Source of the DNA: Macrosoma leucophasiata
Lineage: Eukaryota > Arthropoda > Insecta > Lepidoptera > Hedylidae
DNA length: 64,000 nucleotides
Assembly (NCBI GenBank): GCA_036365455.1
Contig: JAWQUS010000022.1
Coordinates: 6,696,001 to 6,760,000, forward strand
Direction: 5' to 3'
Part shown: positions 10,479-19,708 of the stretch, in pieces
Numbering within the stretch: the first letter of the stretch is position 1
Layout: every line of letters begins with the position of its first letter
Position numbers and translations under genes: made by a program
The notes under the pieces: generated by a model
The model's input: the letters and a program-made list of their open reading frames with translations, nothing else
What the model was told of the DNA's origin: nothing
The model's database searches: none

Positions 10479-11810
10479 CATTCACGGAGTATTGTAATAC
10501 GAAAGCAAGCGACATGAGGTATCATCGCGATACGTGAAAGGAACTCGAAGACGGGTACGAGACGACGACCCACTGCGTGTTAATACTATACATATGTGTA
10601 GTTATAAGAATATCAACGTTCACCTAAATATCCAAGCTTTTAGCTAAACTGCAGTCTCGTATGTTATCTGCAACATAAATTAAACTAAAGACTGGCAACA
10701 AATTGATTCTCACACTATGGTGGCAATTATCGGCCGATTTATACATTCGGTGGTCATTGTTACGACACCCAGTTGTACGGTAGGCGCTCGAGTGAGGAAG
10801 CGAAGCTATATAATAAATATATCTAAATTTATAACGGCGAAACGGGGCTATGCAGTTGCACCTCATAATTGCATATCTTAGTGATTCCTTAAAGCCGAGG
10901 TTCGGACCGACAGGGTCTTATTTAGATTTACAAAAAAAAACATGGTACGACCGCAGAGGGATAAAAATAGATCAGTAACGCCTATTTATTGGTGATAGGA
11001 CTTCAGTGACGGAGCTCGTGGGCGTAGGCATCATGACGTAGTAGACTAGGTAGTCCTGATCTACTTACCGATAAATGACGGACTTCTAATTTCCGGCACA
11101 GTGGTACCTATTACACTTAAGTATGTACCTACTACATGTACCTCTTGTATGTCCTGTTTTTTTTCTCTTTTCTATGTTTTTATTAAGTGTCTCTAACCCT
11201 GATTTAATTAATGTCTGTCTGTATGTACTGTGTCTCCAATCTGTGTCAATAAATTCTTTTCAATTTCAATTTTAAGCCTCAGGAGTGGCAAGGCATCTAC
11301 AATCGATCAATAACGCCTTTTTACTGGTGGTAGAACTTCAGTGACGGAGCTCTTGGGCGTAGACACCATCGCATTACCCAATCTACTTACCGCTAATTGA
11401 CGGACTTGTAATGCCCGGCATAGTGACATTTCAACTTAAGCCTTAGGAGTGGCAAGGCTATCTTCATGGAAGTGTTTGTTTTTTTTAATGTTTATAGGCT
11501 ACAGTAAAGTTTTTACTAGTGGTAGTGCTCCAGTGACTGAGCTCGCGGGCGAAGGCACCACCGCATTACCTAATATACTTGCCGCTAAATGGTAGTGTTC
11601 AGCACTATCGTGTTCGGGTCTGGTGGTAATGTACGGCCCTGTAATTTCCGGCACAGAGGCGTAACACCTTATTCCTCAGGAGTGGTAACGCATCTGCACT
11701 TTGACCTTGGACTTTGTGTGGGTGTATATAGGCTGCAGTCATCACTGAACATCAATGTAAACTGCATGCTTGTTAGCCAATTCCATTACATAAAAAAAAG
11801 TAACCATTTA
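10479..11810 (+). repeat. Family A copies in tandem, with unassigned DNA
   Basis: Positions 10479-10980 hold nothing I recognise. Three family A pieces of decreasing decay follow, all plus strand: about 10985-11110, 11308-11463, and a nearly complete copy at 11511-11800 ending in acataaaaaaaag. A scrap of the 3' end recurs at about 11820-11865. No gene was seen. Confidence 0.6.
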
Positions 11811-12324
11811 CCATCAATGTACTCATTTTAACTGTGTGCTTATTTGCCACTTCATGTCAAAAAAAGCGCCAATAAATCATAGTATCGCTCCCACAATCCG
11901 ACCGCATCGGATCTCGGACCTAGATAAGTGAAACTACCATATTTCAACGCAATTTCGCCCGATATATCCATAGCTTAACTGTCTAACCGTACCCTAGATT
12001 AGCATCGGCGATGTTACCTATATTTTATCGGTTTCAGTACACTAGTATTGTATCTATTGCAAATCTGAACCGTCCATTTTGGATTTATGTGTGGACGAGT
12101 TAGCCATGGGATTGTGTGTAATGGGCTTTAGATTGTTGTGTTTTGATTTGCGAGACGTTCGCTAATGGGGCTTTTAGCGATATGATCGCAGGTTGAGCAC
12201 CGTTGTTTGTGGTCAGGATTGTGATGGGTGAGGTTTGCTTGTATTTCGGACCTCTAAATGAAAAAGAAGAAAGTTTTATCGCAAGACGCTGTTGACCATT
12301 GTGCGTTATTACACTTATAATAAT

Positions 12325-12690
12325 ATAATAATGGCAACCCATTATACGTCCCACTGCTGGGCACGAGTCTCTCCCCTTTTTTTTAGGGGGAGGCCTGGAG
12401 CTTACTCCACCACGCTGCTCCAATGCGGATTGGTGGAGTTGGGTGGGTTAGTGGCCAACCCGCTGTCGGATGTTTTCAAACCACCCATAAGGCCTCCGAC
12501 AAGGTTTAACGACTGCTATCTATCGATAGCAACCGGGACCAACGGCTTGACGTGCCCTCCGAAGCACGGGAACGCGCATTTAATTTGCCACTAGCGGTCA
12601 CCCATCACACTACCCGACCGCGCCCCTAGTGCTTAACCGAGCAGATCGCTTCCGATCTACACCAGCCGCGGGGCCGTGCGCGCTTCACAC
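12325..12690 (-). repeat. 5S rRNA-derived SINE, family B
   Basis: Read on the minus strand, the element starts gaagcgcgcatggccccg. It contains a stretch closely resembling the 5S rRNA internal promoter: gcgcggtcgggtag, then gatgggtgaccgc. The 3' end is gggttgccattattat, with a short (ATT)n tail. That combination marks a SINE3-type element: 5S-derived head, unrelated body, LINE-like microsatellite tail. Other copies: 29452-29741 (+, 3'-truncated), 39253-39606, 45020-45382, 62035-62392, 58186-58355 (all minus), and 59197-59315 (+). Confidence 0.75.
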
Positions 12691-12705
12691 TTATTTTTTT
12701 TTATT

Positions 12706-12992
12706 TTTTTTTATTTAATGGAAGTGGTAAACAAGCATGCAGTTCACATTGATGTTAAGTGATGACTGCAGCCTATAGACACCCACACAAAGACCAAGGT
12801 CAAAATGCAGATGCGTTACCACTCCTGAGGCCTAAGGTCTTATGCCTCTGTGTCGGAAATTACAGGGCCGTACATAACCACCTGACCGGAACACGATAGT
12901 GTTGAACACTACTATTTAGCGGCAAGTATATTAGGTAATGCGGTGGTGCCTATGCCCGCGAGCTCCGTCACTGGAGCTCTACCACCAGTATA
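12706..12992 (-). repeat. Family A retroposon
   Basis: A near-complete copy on the minus strand, with the poly-T side at 12690-12720 and the head at about 12992. It lies directly against the 5S-derived SINE, with T-runs between them. Confidence 0.8.
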
Positions 12993-13089
12993 TTATATAT
13001 TATATATATTGCTATTAAACTTACTGCCGCCCTATTGCAATGGTTTGACCGCTATTGTTTGATCGACTCACTGCAACAGTGAAGGATAA

Positions 13090-13440
13090 CAACAACAAGT
13101 ATTTGCATTCTTGCTGAAAAAGAAAGAATCACCAAATTGTGAAGTGCGCAACAAAATTGAAGACGTGCAGCATTTGCTGATGGAGTGTGTACGGAACAGA
13201 AATGAGAGAATGTTACTAGTGCAGGAATTGAATTTAAATTTCATGAATGTTGGCCTTCTTCAGGAAATTTTAGCTAATCCAAATGCAGAAATCGCAAAAG
13301 AATTATGTAAGTTAATTCCTCGCCAGTAACATTTTCCTTTCTATTTTATTATATTATTATCAGTAATGGTTTAAGTTTGTATTGGGAACGATGGGGTTGA
13401 CATGTCGTTAGACAAAAACCCTTTAAAAAAATAGAATAAA
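13090..13440 (+). pseudogene. LINE reverse transcriptase C-terminal remnant
   Basis: A 72-codon frame (13111-13329) has Cys, then EDVQHLLMEC and a run of charged residues. This is the Cys-His cluster found at the C-terminus of many R1/Jockey-type reverse transcriptases. It ends in a stop followed by a 3' UTR and an A-rich tail near 13424-13456. No RT core is present, so this is a severely 5'-truncated insertion. Confidence 0.5.
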
Positions 13441-13671
13441 AAAAAATAAAAAAAATTACACTTTATTGTACACCAGACATAACATTAAAAGAAATACAGA
13501 AAAGAGAACTTAACACAGTACAATAGGCGGCCTTATCGCTATATGAGCGATTTCTACCAGACAACATTTGGGTAGAGGAAAAGATGTGATAGAAAATGGA
13601 TAGGGGTGTACATACTGAAAAATATACGTTAGAAATAAAAAAATACTTATTATATTATTATATTTATTATT

Positions 13672-13880
13672 GACGGCCCGGTTAGTCCAGCGGTGTGAAA
13701 CCATCGTTTGATTCGAAGGGTCGCGGGTTCGATCCCCGCACCGGGACAAATATTTGTATGGCCTACAGATATTTCTTTCGGGTCTGGGTGTTTGTGTATG
13801 TGTTGTATGTGTACAACGGCACCCACGATACAGGTTTATACCTACTGTGGGGCTGTGAGTGTAAGCGTATTTAAAAAAAA
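13672..13880 (+). repeat. tRNA-derived SINE, family D
   Basis: Same head and body as the copy at 870, with B-box ggttcgatccccgc at about 13727. It runs into an A-rich then (TA)n tract that borders the LTR element. Confidence 0.8.
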
Positions 13881-13885
13881 AATAA

Positions 13886-13912
<27 letters not shown>

Positions 13913-13917
<5 letters not shown>

Positions 13918-14275
13918 GTCTGTTTTACTACATGAAAGAAATAAACCTTGTGTTGCTGTAAAGAAGATTTATTGTTAGTTTTTTTTTATACAGAGACTAT
14001 TTTATTTAGGTAATATAAAACAATATGAACTCAAACCTGTAAAGAAGAAACGACAATGAAAGTTTATTCTTTCACTTTTAAAACATAAAATAATATAATA
14101 TTAAAATTTTCATTGATTATCCAATTGTCAATCAACTCGTATTTAAATCTGTCATCTGACATTCTGAATTCGTTTCTTCTTTAAAATCAGACAATTAAAA
14201 AGTTAAAAACTATAACCAAACTTCATGGTAAGTAAACACACAGAGTGCGAAGAAAGAAATAGTATTTCTTTACAT
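13913..14275 (-). repeat. 3' LTR
   Basis: Starts (minus strand) atgtaaagaaatac directly after the polypurine tract and ends at cttata beside (TA)n. It includes AATAAA-type polyadenylation signals in its second half. The outer boundary is uncertain by a few bases because the flank is itself TA repeats. Confidence 0.9.
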
Positions 14276-14283
14276 CTCCCCCC
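14276..14283 (-). promoter_or_regulatory. Polypurine tract
   Basis: GGGGGGAG on the minus strand directly abuts the 3' LTR, the expected site of plus-strand DNA priming. Confidence 0.75.
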
Positions 14284-14311
14284 ATGGGGAAGAAAATTCA
14301 CCCGTGAATTT

Positions 14312-17300
14312 TCACTCCAGTTCTCCATTTGATACTTGCACATTCTCATCCTCTGTTATCTGTACTGGAATTAGTTTTGTGATATGAAAAAGATTTGACT
14401 CTGTTTTTCTATGTCCTGTATCTATCTCGTAAATTGTATTAGATTTCTTTTTAATTATTTTATATGGTCCAATTCTCAATTCATCTAGCTTTTTCCTATT
14501 TAGTTTATTCCCATTTTCTATATATACTAGATCTCCCACACTGAATTCTCTTTGTTTTCTATTCCTATCATACCTCATTTTGTTATAGTAATGTGATTTC
14601 AAGGTATTATTAAGCGCTGTTTTCTTATCTCCGATCCAGTCACTATTTATACCTCCTTGTTGTAGTTCTTTTGGTAAAACCTTAACATCTGTTCCGTATA
14701 GCAAATAACATGGTGCATAGCCAGTTACTGAGTGGTTAGTCTGATTGTATTTTTCTACACATTCATGTGCTATTGTAGTCCACGCTCTGTTTTCTCCATC
14801 TTCATTGATTTTGCATCTAATTTTGTTAACTATCGTTTGATTCAACCTTTCATTTAGGCCATTAGAAAACGGTGCATTCACTGCTGTAAAAATTATTGTT
14901 ATTTGTTTGTCAGTAAGAAACTTCTTGAATTCTTTAGAGTTTATTCCAGGATACTGGTCGGTAAGGAGCATCCCAATCTCTTCGGTTTCAGCGACCTTAT
15001 TTATTAGCTTTATAAAGTCATGTGCACCCTGGGTTTTTGATGTTATAATAAATGCATATCTAGTGAAGTGGTCCACTAAAAGATGTATGTATTTCTTGGT
15101 TGATCTAGAACCACCAAAACCTCCAATTGTGTCTATTGATACTATTTCAAAGGGTCTTGTCGCTGGGCCTAAATATGACATTAATCCATATTTGTGTTGT
15201 CCTCTTGTTTTGTTTTTTATGCAAATTTCACAATTCCTACAAACATTTTTAATATTTTTCGTTAAATTTTTTGTTGCGTACAGTGAACTAATAGTCTTTA
15301 GCATTTGTCCCACTCCAATGTGACATAGATCTTCATGTATTCGCTTTATAAATTTAATACTGAATTCTTCTGTTATTATTATTTTCTCTTTGTTCCTAAT
15401 TCTTTTGAAGTATAAATTGTGTTTTTTGATTATTTTATTATTGTTTCTCTGTATTTCTTTATTTTGATTCTGATCTATTACAATATCTTCTAATGTAATT
15501 AAGTTCACAACTTTCAGTTGTTCTTCTAGATTATCCTCTGGTTCTAATACAGGATTCCGACTTAAACAGTCCGCTTCTAAATTATCTTTTCCAGGGGAAT
15601 ATTTGATTTTAAAATCATATTGTGAAAGGTAATAAGTCAAATCACCTAGTTCTTCGTCTGTTCTAGCTTTTAAGTTCATGTTTTCTAATGGTTTATGGTC
15701 TGTGTAGACTGTAAACGATTTACCTATCAGCCAGTACTGCCAATATCTTAGTGCTTCTTTAATAGCTAAGCATTCTAAATATATTGCCTTTTTCTTCTTT
15801 TGCGCTCCATTCAGTTTTTTTGAAAAATAGGCTACTGGTTTTTCTTTACCATCTAGTTGTACTTGTTTTAAAATTGCTCCAACACCCAGCAGAGAACCAT
15901 CAGTATAAATATTTATTGGTAGATTTTGATCATAAATTTCTAGTATTGGCTGTGAACACAAGAGACTCTTTATTTTTTCAAACGCATTTTGACATTCTTC
16001 AGACCAAACAAACTTTTGATTTTTTCTTAGCAAATTATGTAATGGGTCAAGAATTATTGCGCTCCTTGGTATATATTTATGGTAAAAGTTTACTTTTCCC
16101 AAAAATTGTCGAATATTCTTCTGTGTTTTTGGTACTGGAAATTCTTTTATCGAAATGAGATTGTCCTTCAGTGGTTGGATAGAATTATATTGAATGATAT
16201 GTCCCAGGTATTTTACCGAATCTGATGCAAATGTACATTTTATAAATTTTAGTCGAAATCCTTCCGTTTGAATTGCTTCTAGTAACTGTTTCAAGTGACT
16301 TATGTGTTCATCAAATGAGTTTGAAAATATCAGGATGTCATCTATATAATTGACAGCAAAATCGGTTAGTTTATATTTTATAAGTATGTTACACAATATT
16401 CTTTGAAATATTGCTGGAGCAGTCTTCAAACCAAATGGTAGGCAAGTCCATTGAAAGTGTCCCTCTTGAGTTACAAACCCTGTCTTCTTCCTGTCCTCTA
16501 CTCGTAGAGGTATAGACCAAAAAGCTGAATTAACGTCTAAGCTTGTAAAAAATTTGCAATTTCTTGTTTTTGTCATTAAATCGTCAATTAATGGGAAGGG
16601 TTGAGCCTGAGGAACTACAATTTTATTTAAATCCCTGAAGTCTATACAGAGCCTTGATTTTTTATTTTCTTCCTTTTTAAATGTCAAAGTTACTGGTGCT
16701 GCGAATGGACTATAAGATTCTTCTATAAGCGCATTATCCAATAATTCGGTTATTTGTTCTGCTATCTCTTTTTTGTCTTCTATAGTGCATCTGTATGGCC
16801 TCTTGCTGCAGTATTTATCCATTAATAAATCTATTCTTGCTTCATATCCTTTAACCATTCCCACGTCATACTTGTTTTTGGCAAAAACTGATTGATATTG
16901 TTGTATTAGCTTATTTATTTCTTCCCTTTTATCATCATCTAAATGACCAACCTTTATTTCAAATTCCTCTTCTTTGATATGTTCATTAAAATTAATTTTG
17001 TTTTCGTTTTCATATTTATTACCTTCATTTTCACCTTCGTCTATCTTTTTCTCCATTTTTTTACTATTCTTTTCATGTAAGTATTGTTTCTGAGTTATTT
17101 TTAACTCCTCATTTTGTACTAGCTTGTATTTCTTTATCATATCTAATCCTATTAAGAAATCATATCTGAATTTGTGTTCGTCAATGATGTACACATCCAC
17201 ATTTTCTTCTATTTCAAAAATTTTTATTTTTAAATTTGTCAAACCACTTGTTTTTTGGACACCATTAATTGTTACTATATTTTCTTCATTCGAGTTATGT

Positions 17301-17428
17301 CCTTTTGTATTTAGTTTTAGTAATTTGGAATTAATTAGAGATACATTTGAACCTGAATCGTATACTCCATGAATTTCTAATTTATTATTTAACAGTAGTT
17401 TGATCTTAATTAATGGTGTCACTACTAG
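14312..17428 (-). CDS. Pol polyprotein (PR-RT-RNaseH-IN), -1 frame
   Basis: About 1037 residues, entered from gag by -1 slippage; no ATG is required, and the first in-frame start-like codon is a GTG at 17422. Aspartic protease active site DSGS is near residue 22. Reverse transcriptase follows, with LCIDFRDLNKI and catalytic YIDD near residue 359. RNase H shows IYTDGS (near 507) and YTDHKPLENM. Integrase has an HHCC zinc finger (HEDLCHIG ... CRNCEIC, roughly 694-730) and a D,D,E core near residues 764, 820 and 857 (SIDTIGG, LLTDQYPG, LNERLNQ). These domains process the polyprotein, copy the RNA and insert the DNA. Domain order is that of Ty3/gypsy (IN after RNase H). All catalytic residues are present and no stop was seen, so the copy may be competent. 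Confidence 0.93.
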   Translation of the reverse strand, partial: LVVTPLIKIKLLLNNKLEIHGVYDSGSNVSLINSKLLKLNTKGHNSNEENIVTINGVQKTSGLTNLKIKIFEIEENVDVYIIDEHKFRYDFLIGLDMIKKYKLVQNEELKITQKQYLHEKNSKKMEKKIDEGENEGNKYENENKINFNEHIKEEEFEIKVGHLDDDKREEINKLIQQYQSVFAKNKYDVGMVKGYEARIDLLMDKYCSKRPYRCTIEDKKEIAEQITELLDNALIEESYSPFAAPVTLTFKKEENKKSRLCIDFRDLNKIVVPQAQPFPLIDDLMTKTRNCKFFTSLDVNSAFWSIPLRVEDRKKTGFVTQEGHFQWTCLPFGLKTAPAIFQRILCNILIKYKLTDFAVNYIDDILIFSNSFDEHISHLKQLLEAIQTEGFRLKFIKCTFASDSVKYLGHIIQYNSIQPLKDNLISIKEFPVPKTQKNIRQFLGKVNFYHKYIPRSAIILDPLHNLLRKNQKFVWSEECQNAFEKIKSLLCSQPILEIYDQNLPINIYTDGSLLGVGAILKQVQLDGKEKPVAYFSKKLNGAQKKKKAIYLECLAIKEALRYWQYWLIGKSFTVYTDHKPLENMNLKARTDEELGDLTYYLSQYDFKIKYSPGKDNLEADCLSRNPVLEPEDNLEEQLKVVNLITLEDIVIDQNQNKEIQRNNNKIIKKHNLYFKRIRNKEKIIITEEFSIKFIKRIHEDLCHIGVGQMLKTISSLYATKNLTKNIKNVCRNCEICIKNKTRGQHKYGLMSYLGPATRPFEIVSIDTIGGFGGSRSTKKYIHLLVDHFTRYAFIITSKTQGAHDFIKLINKVAETEEIGMLLTDQYPGINSKEFKKFLTDKQITIIFTAVNAPFSNGLNERLNQTIVNKIRCKINEDGENRAWTTIAHECVEKYNQTNHSVTGYAPCYLLYGTDVKVLPKELQQGGINSDWIGDKKTALNNTLKSHYYNKMRYDRNRKQREFSVGDLVYIENGNKLNRKKLDELRIGPYKIIKKKSNTIYEIDTGHRKTESNLFHITKLIPVQITEDENVQVSNGELE

Positions 17429-18561
17429 TTTTTTTGTTCTGTTTCATTTAACTCTGCTTCAATCACTGAATTATTTACATGTTTAATATATCTTTTATTT
17501 AATTTATCATCTTCTCTAACTCTAAACCAGCATGCAGCTTCGGAATGATAGCGAACCCCTTTATTTAATTTTACGCATATTTTGCATGGATAACGTCCTT
17601 CATTTGTAATATTTATCCTTTGATTTTCATACTTTCTGTACGTTCCATTCCTATTTTTATTTACCAAATGTTCATACTTTCTCACCTCATTGAATAAACA
17701 TACTATATCGTTCATTGCTTCTCTATTTATCTTCTCTAATACAAAACCTGGCAAACCTACCGCTATCAGATCCACCAGTGTACCTGTATCAATTGAATTT
17801 CTCATGTCCAATAAAAGTTTTTCCTTTTTAATGGCATAGTCCACTAATGAACCATCCTTATATTTAAATAACAATGCATAGGTCACTTGGTTCCAGTTTT
17901 GGTTTGCAAATGACTCGCACAACTTTTCTTTCCAAACTATCCACTCTGAGTTGAGTGTTAATTTTATAATCATTGAGCTGTACCAATCAACACAACTTTT
18001 ATCCATAAATAGTCGGAGAATCTCAATTTTTTGTTCATCTTTCATAATACCGAAGCGAGAACATTCTCTCTCAAAAATGTCAATCCATTGCCTTGCATTC
18101 GAGTTTTTGCTCGTAAATTTCTCAATCACAAACTTCTCTGCGACATATTTCAGATTCTGTTTTTTTAAATCATGTGTATTTTCTATTAACTTTGTAAACA
18201 TTTCTTCCAATAAATTCGAATCTCTAATTTGTTCTTCAGATGCTCGGTTATGTTCAATTTCCTCCAGATATTGTTCTCCAAATTGTAAGTTACCATCAGC
18301 ATCTATGTAAATTTCTCGTAATTTATCTGTCATAGTTATCCAAACTCTTCGTGTCTGATGTCTTTTCTTTAAACTATTTTTTACTTTGTTGTACACAGCT
18401 GTCTCAATTAATTCTTTGTGAAATCCAACAGACTGTAATTCCTCTGGTATAGCAAATTTTTTTTCATCTTTAGTTGTGATTGAGGTTACACAACAAATAT
18501 TAGATTTTCCATCATTCGCCGGTAAAATCGTGAATTCAAAACGTAACTGCTCCATTTGCAT
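17425..18561 (-). CDS. Gag protein
   Basis: 378 residues, starting at the first ATG only about 25 nt after the 5' LTR. The middle is helix-rich, as in capsid domains (FIEKFTSKN-like segment near residues 150-160). Near the C-terminus is a zinc-knuckle variant, CKIC then nine residues, H, four residues, C (spacing CX2CX9HX4C rather than CX2CX4HX4C). The frame ends ETEQKN then TAG, and the last two sense codons form part of the slippery heptamer. Gag builds the particle that packages the RNA. Identification rests on position and the knuckle; the capsid part is too diverged to recognise directly. Confidence 0.85.
   Translation of the reverse strand: MQMEQLRFEFTILPANDGKSNICCVTSITTKDEKKFAIPEELQSVGFHKELIETAVYNKVKNSLKKRHQTRRVWITMTDKLREIYIDADGNLQFGEQYLEEIEHNRASEEQIRDSNLLEEMFTKLIENTHDLKKQNLKYVAEKFVIEKFTSKNSNARQWIDIFERECSRFGIMKDEQKIEILRLFMDKSCVDWYSSMIIKLTLNSEWIVWKEKLCESFANQNWNQVTYALLFKYKDGSLVDYAIKKEKLLLDMRNSIDTGTLVDLIAVGLPGFVLEKINREAMNDIVCLFNEVRKYEHLVNKNRNGTYRKYENQRINITNEGRYPCKICVKLNKGVRYHSEAACWFRVREDDKLNKRYIKHVNNSVIEAELNETEQKN
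17428..17434 (-). promoter_or_regulatory. -1 ribosomal frameshift site (A AAA AAC)
   Basis: On the coding strand the last gag codons read CAA AAA AAC TAG. The heptamer A AAA AAC is in the correct phase, and a -1 slip leads directly into the open pol frame (CTA GTA GTG ACA). The stop lies immediately after the heptamer. Only a weak possible stem (AGTAGT with ACTACT about 21 nt later) is seen downstream. Confidence 0.85.
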
Positions 18562-18576
18562 CTTTTTATAAACAAA

Positions 18577-18586
18577 ATTGTCGTTT
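18577..18586 (-). promoter_or_regulatory. Primer-binding site complementary to the element's own RNA
   Basis: The ten bases directly after the 5' LTR read AAACGACAAT on the coding strand. They do not begin with TGG, as a tRNA 3'-end site would. Their exact complement, ATTGTCGTTT, occurs inside the LTR (18722-18731, and 14048-14057 in the other LTR) at a predicted transcription start. This is the arrangement of Tf1-type self-priming retrotransposons. Confidence 0.65.
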
Positions 18587-18949
18587 TATAAGTCTGTTTT
18601 ACTACATGAAAGAAATAAACCTTGTGTTGCTGTAAAGAAGATTTATTGTTAGTTTTTTTTTATACAGAGACTATTTTATTTAGGTAATATAAAACAATAT
18701 GAACTCAAACCTGTAAAGAAGAAACGACAATGAAAGTTTATTCTTTCACTTTTAAAACATAAAATAATATAATATTAAAATTTTCATTGATTATCCAATT
18801 GTCAATCAACTCGTATTTAAATCTGTCATCTGACATTCTGAATTCGTTTCTTCTTTAAAATCAGACAATTAGAAAGTTAAAAACTATAACCAAACTTCAT
18901 GGTAAGTAAACACACAGAGTGCGAAGAAAGAAATAGTATTTCTTTACAT
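18587..18949 (-). repeat. 5' LTR
   Basis: Matches the 3' LTR except for one base (G here in the tract caattagaaag, A in the other LTR). The inverted partial copy at 19207-19357 carries A, so the G is most simply a private change of this LTR. Confidence 0.9.
18722..18760 (-). promoter_or_regulatory. Predicted LTR promoter and transcription start
   Basis: The coding strand reads TTTTAAAA, then 18 bases later ATTGTCGTTT preceded by TTTC. The TCATTG motif fits the arthropod initiator (TCAGT/TCATT with A as +1), which would place +1 at 18731, the first base of the 10-mer complementary to the primer site. The TATA-like box is slightly close, and the start is inferred. Confidence 0.5.
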
Positions 18950-19037
18950 ATATATATATCTACAAAATAAGTAAATAATTCTACTAAAATACTACTTAAA
19001 TATTATAAATAAACAAACATATTATATATGTATATAC

Positions 19038-19112
<75 letters not shown>

Positions 19113-19357
19113 TACATATATACATATATAATATGTTTGTTTATTTATAATATTTAAGTAGTATTTTAGTAGAATTATTTACTTATTTTGTAGATATATA
19201 TATATGTAAAGAAATACTATTTCTTTCTTCGCACTCTGTGTGTTTACTTACCATGAAGTTTGGTTATAGTTTTTAACTTTTTAATTGTCTGATTTTAAAG
19301 AAGAAACGAATTCAGAATGTCAGATGACAGATTTAAATACGAGTTGATTGACAATTG
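18796..19357. repeat. Large palindrome: LTR end plus flank, inverted
   Basis: The left arm is the outer 150 bp of the 5' LTR plus about 85 bp of flank (ctacaaaataagtaaataat and onward). The right arm (about 19115-19357) repeats both in reverse order and breaks off at caattg, inside the LTR. The centre is (TA)n. Because host flank and LTR are inverted together, the event followed insertion of the retrotransposon. Confidence 0.85.
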
Positions 19358-19394
<37 letters not shown>

Positions 19395-19708
19395 AATATA
19401 AATATATATGAGTGCTCAATTAAATGATATGACAATAACAGATACTAACAATGAATCAGTGTCAAAGGTTCAAGACAAGTAAAAATCACGAACGCGTTTT
19501 TTAATAGACTCAAGAGATTGAGCTTGTCGAATAGCAGTAGAAGACTCTACCAGTAGAAGAAAATTCTTCCGCTAGTGGGCGGTTATGTCGTCACCTCACG
19601 ACGCCAGCTAGGTCTTAATGTAGGTACTATCAATGTGAACTGTATGCTTGTTTGCTACTTCATGACTTAAAAAAAGTCATCAATTAGACCGAATAATAAT
19701 GTCCTCCG
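19358..19708. other. (TA)n and short repeat scraps
   Basis: A TA repeat runs to about 19410. The rest shows no gene; about 19630-19680 resembles the 3' end of family A (caatgtgaactgtatgcttg). Confidence 0.45.

Larger units (their letters stand above)
13913..18949 (-). mobile_element. Complete Ty3/gypsy LTR retrotransposon
   Basis: Two direct repeats of about 363 bp flank intact gag and pol frames. I found a single difference between the LTRs (an A/G at the caatta-aaagtt site), which implies a very recent insertion. The element sits in a (TA)n tract, so the target duplication cannot be delimited. Order on the minus strand: 5' LTR, primer-binding site, gag, -1 frameshift site, pol (protease, RT, RNase H, integrase), polypurine tract, 3' LTR. 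There is no env-like frame. It carries three features discussed separately: an A AAA AAC heptamer, a self-complementary primer site, and an inverted copy of its outer LTR. Confidence 0.93.

Noticed and set aside
10331..10573. 80-codon minus frame beside Dong
   Set aside because: It is partly Dong 5' UTR and the (TTA)n repeat (Ile-run) and has no domain.
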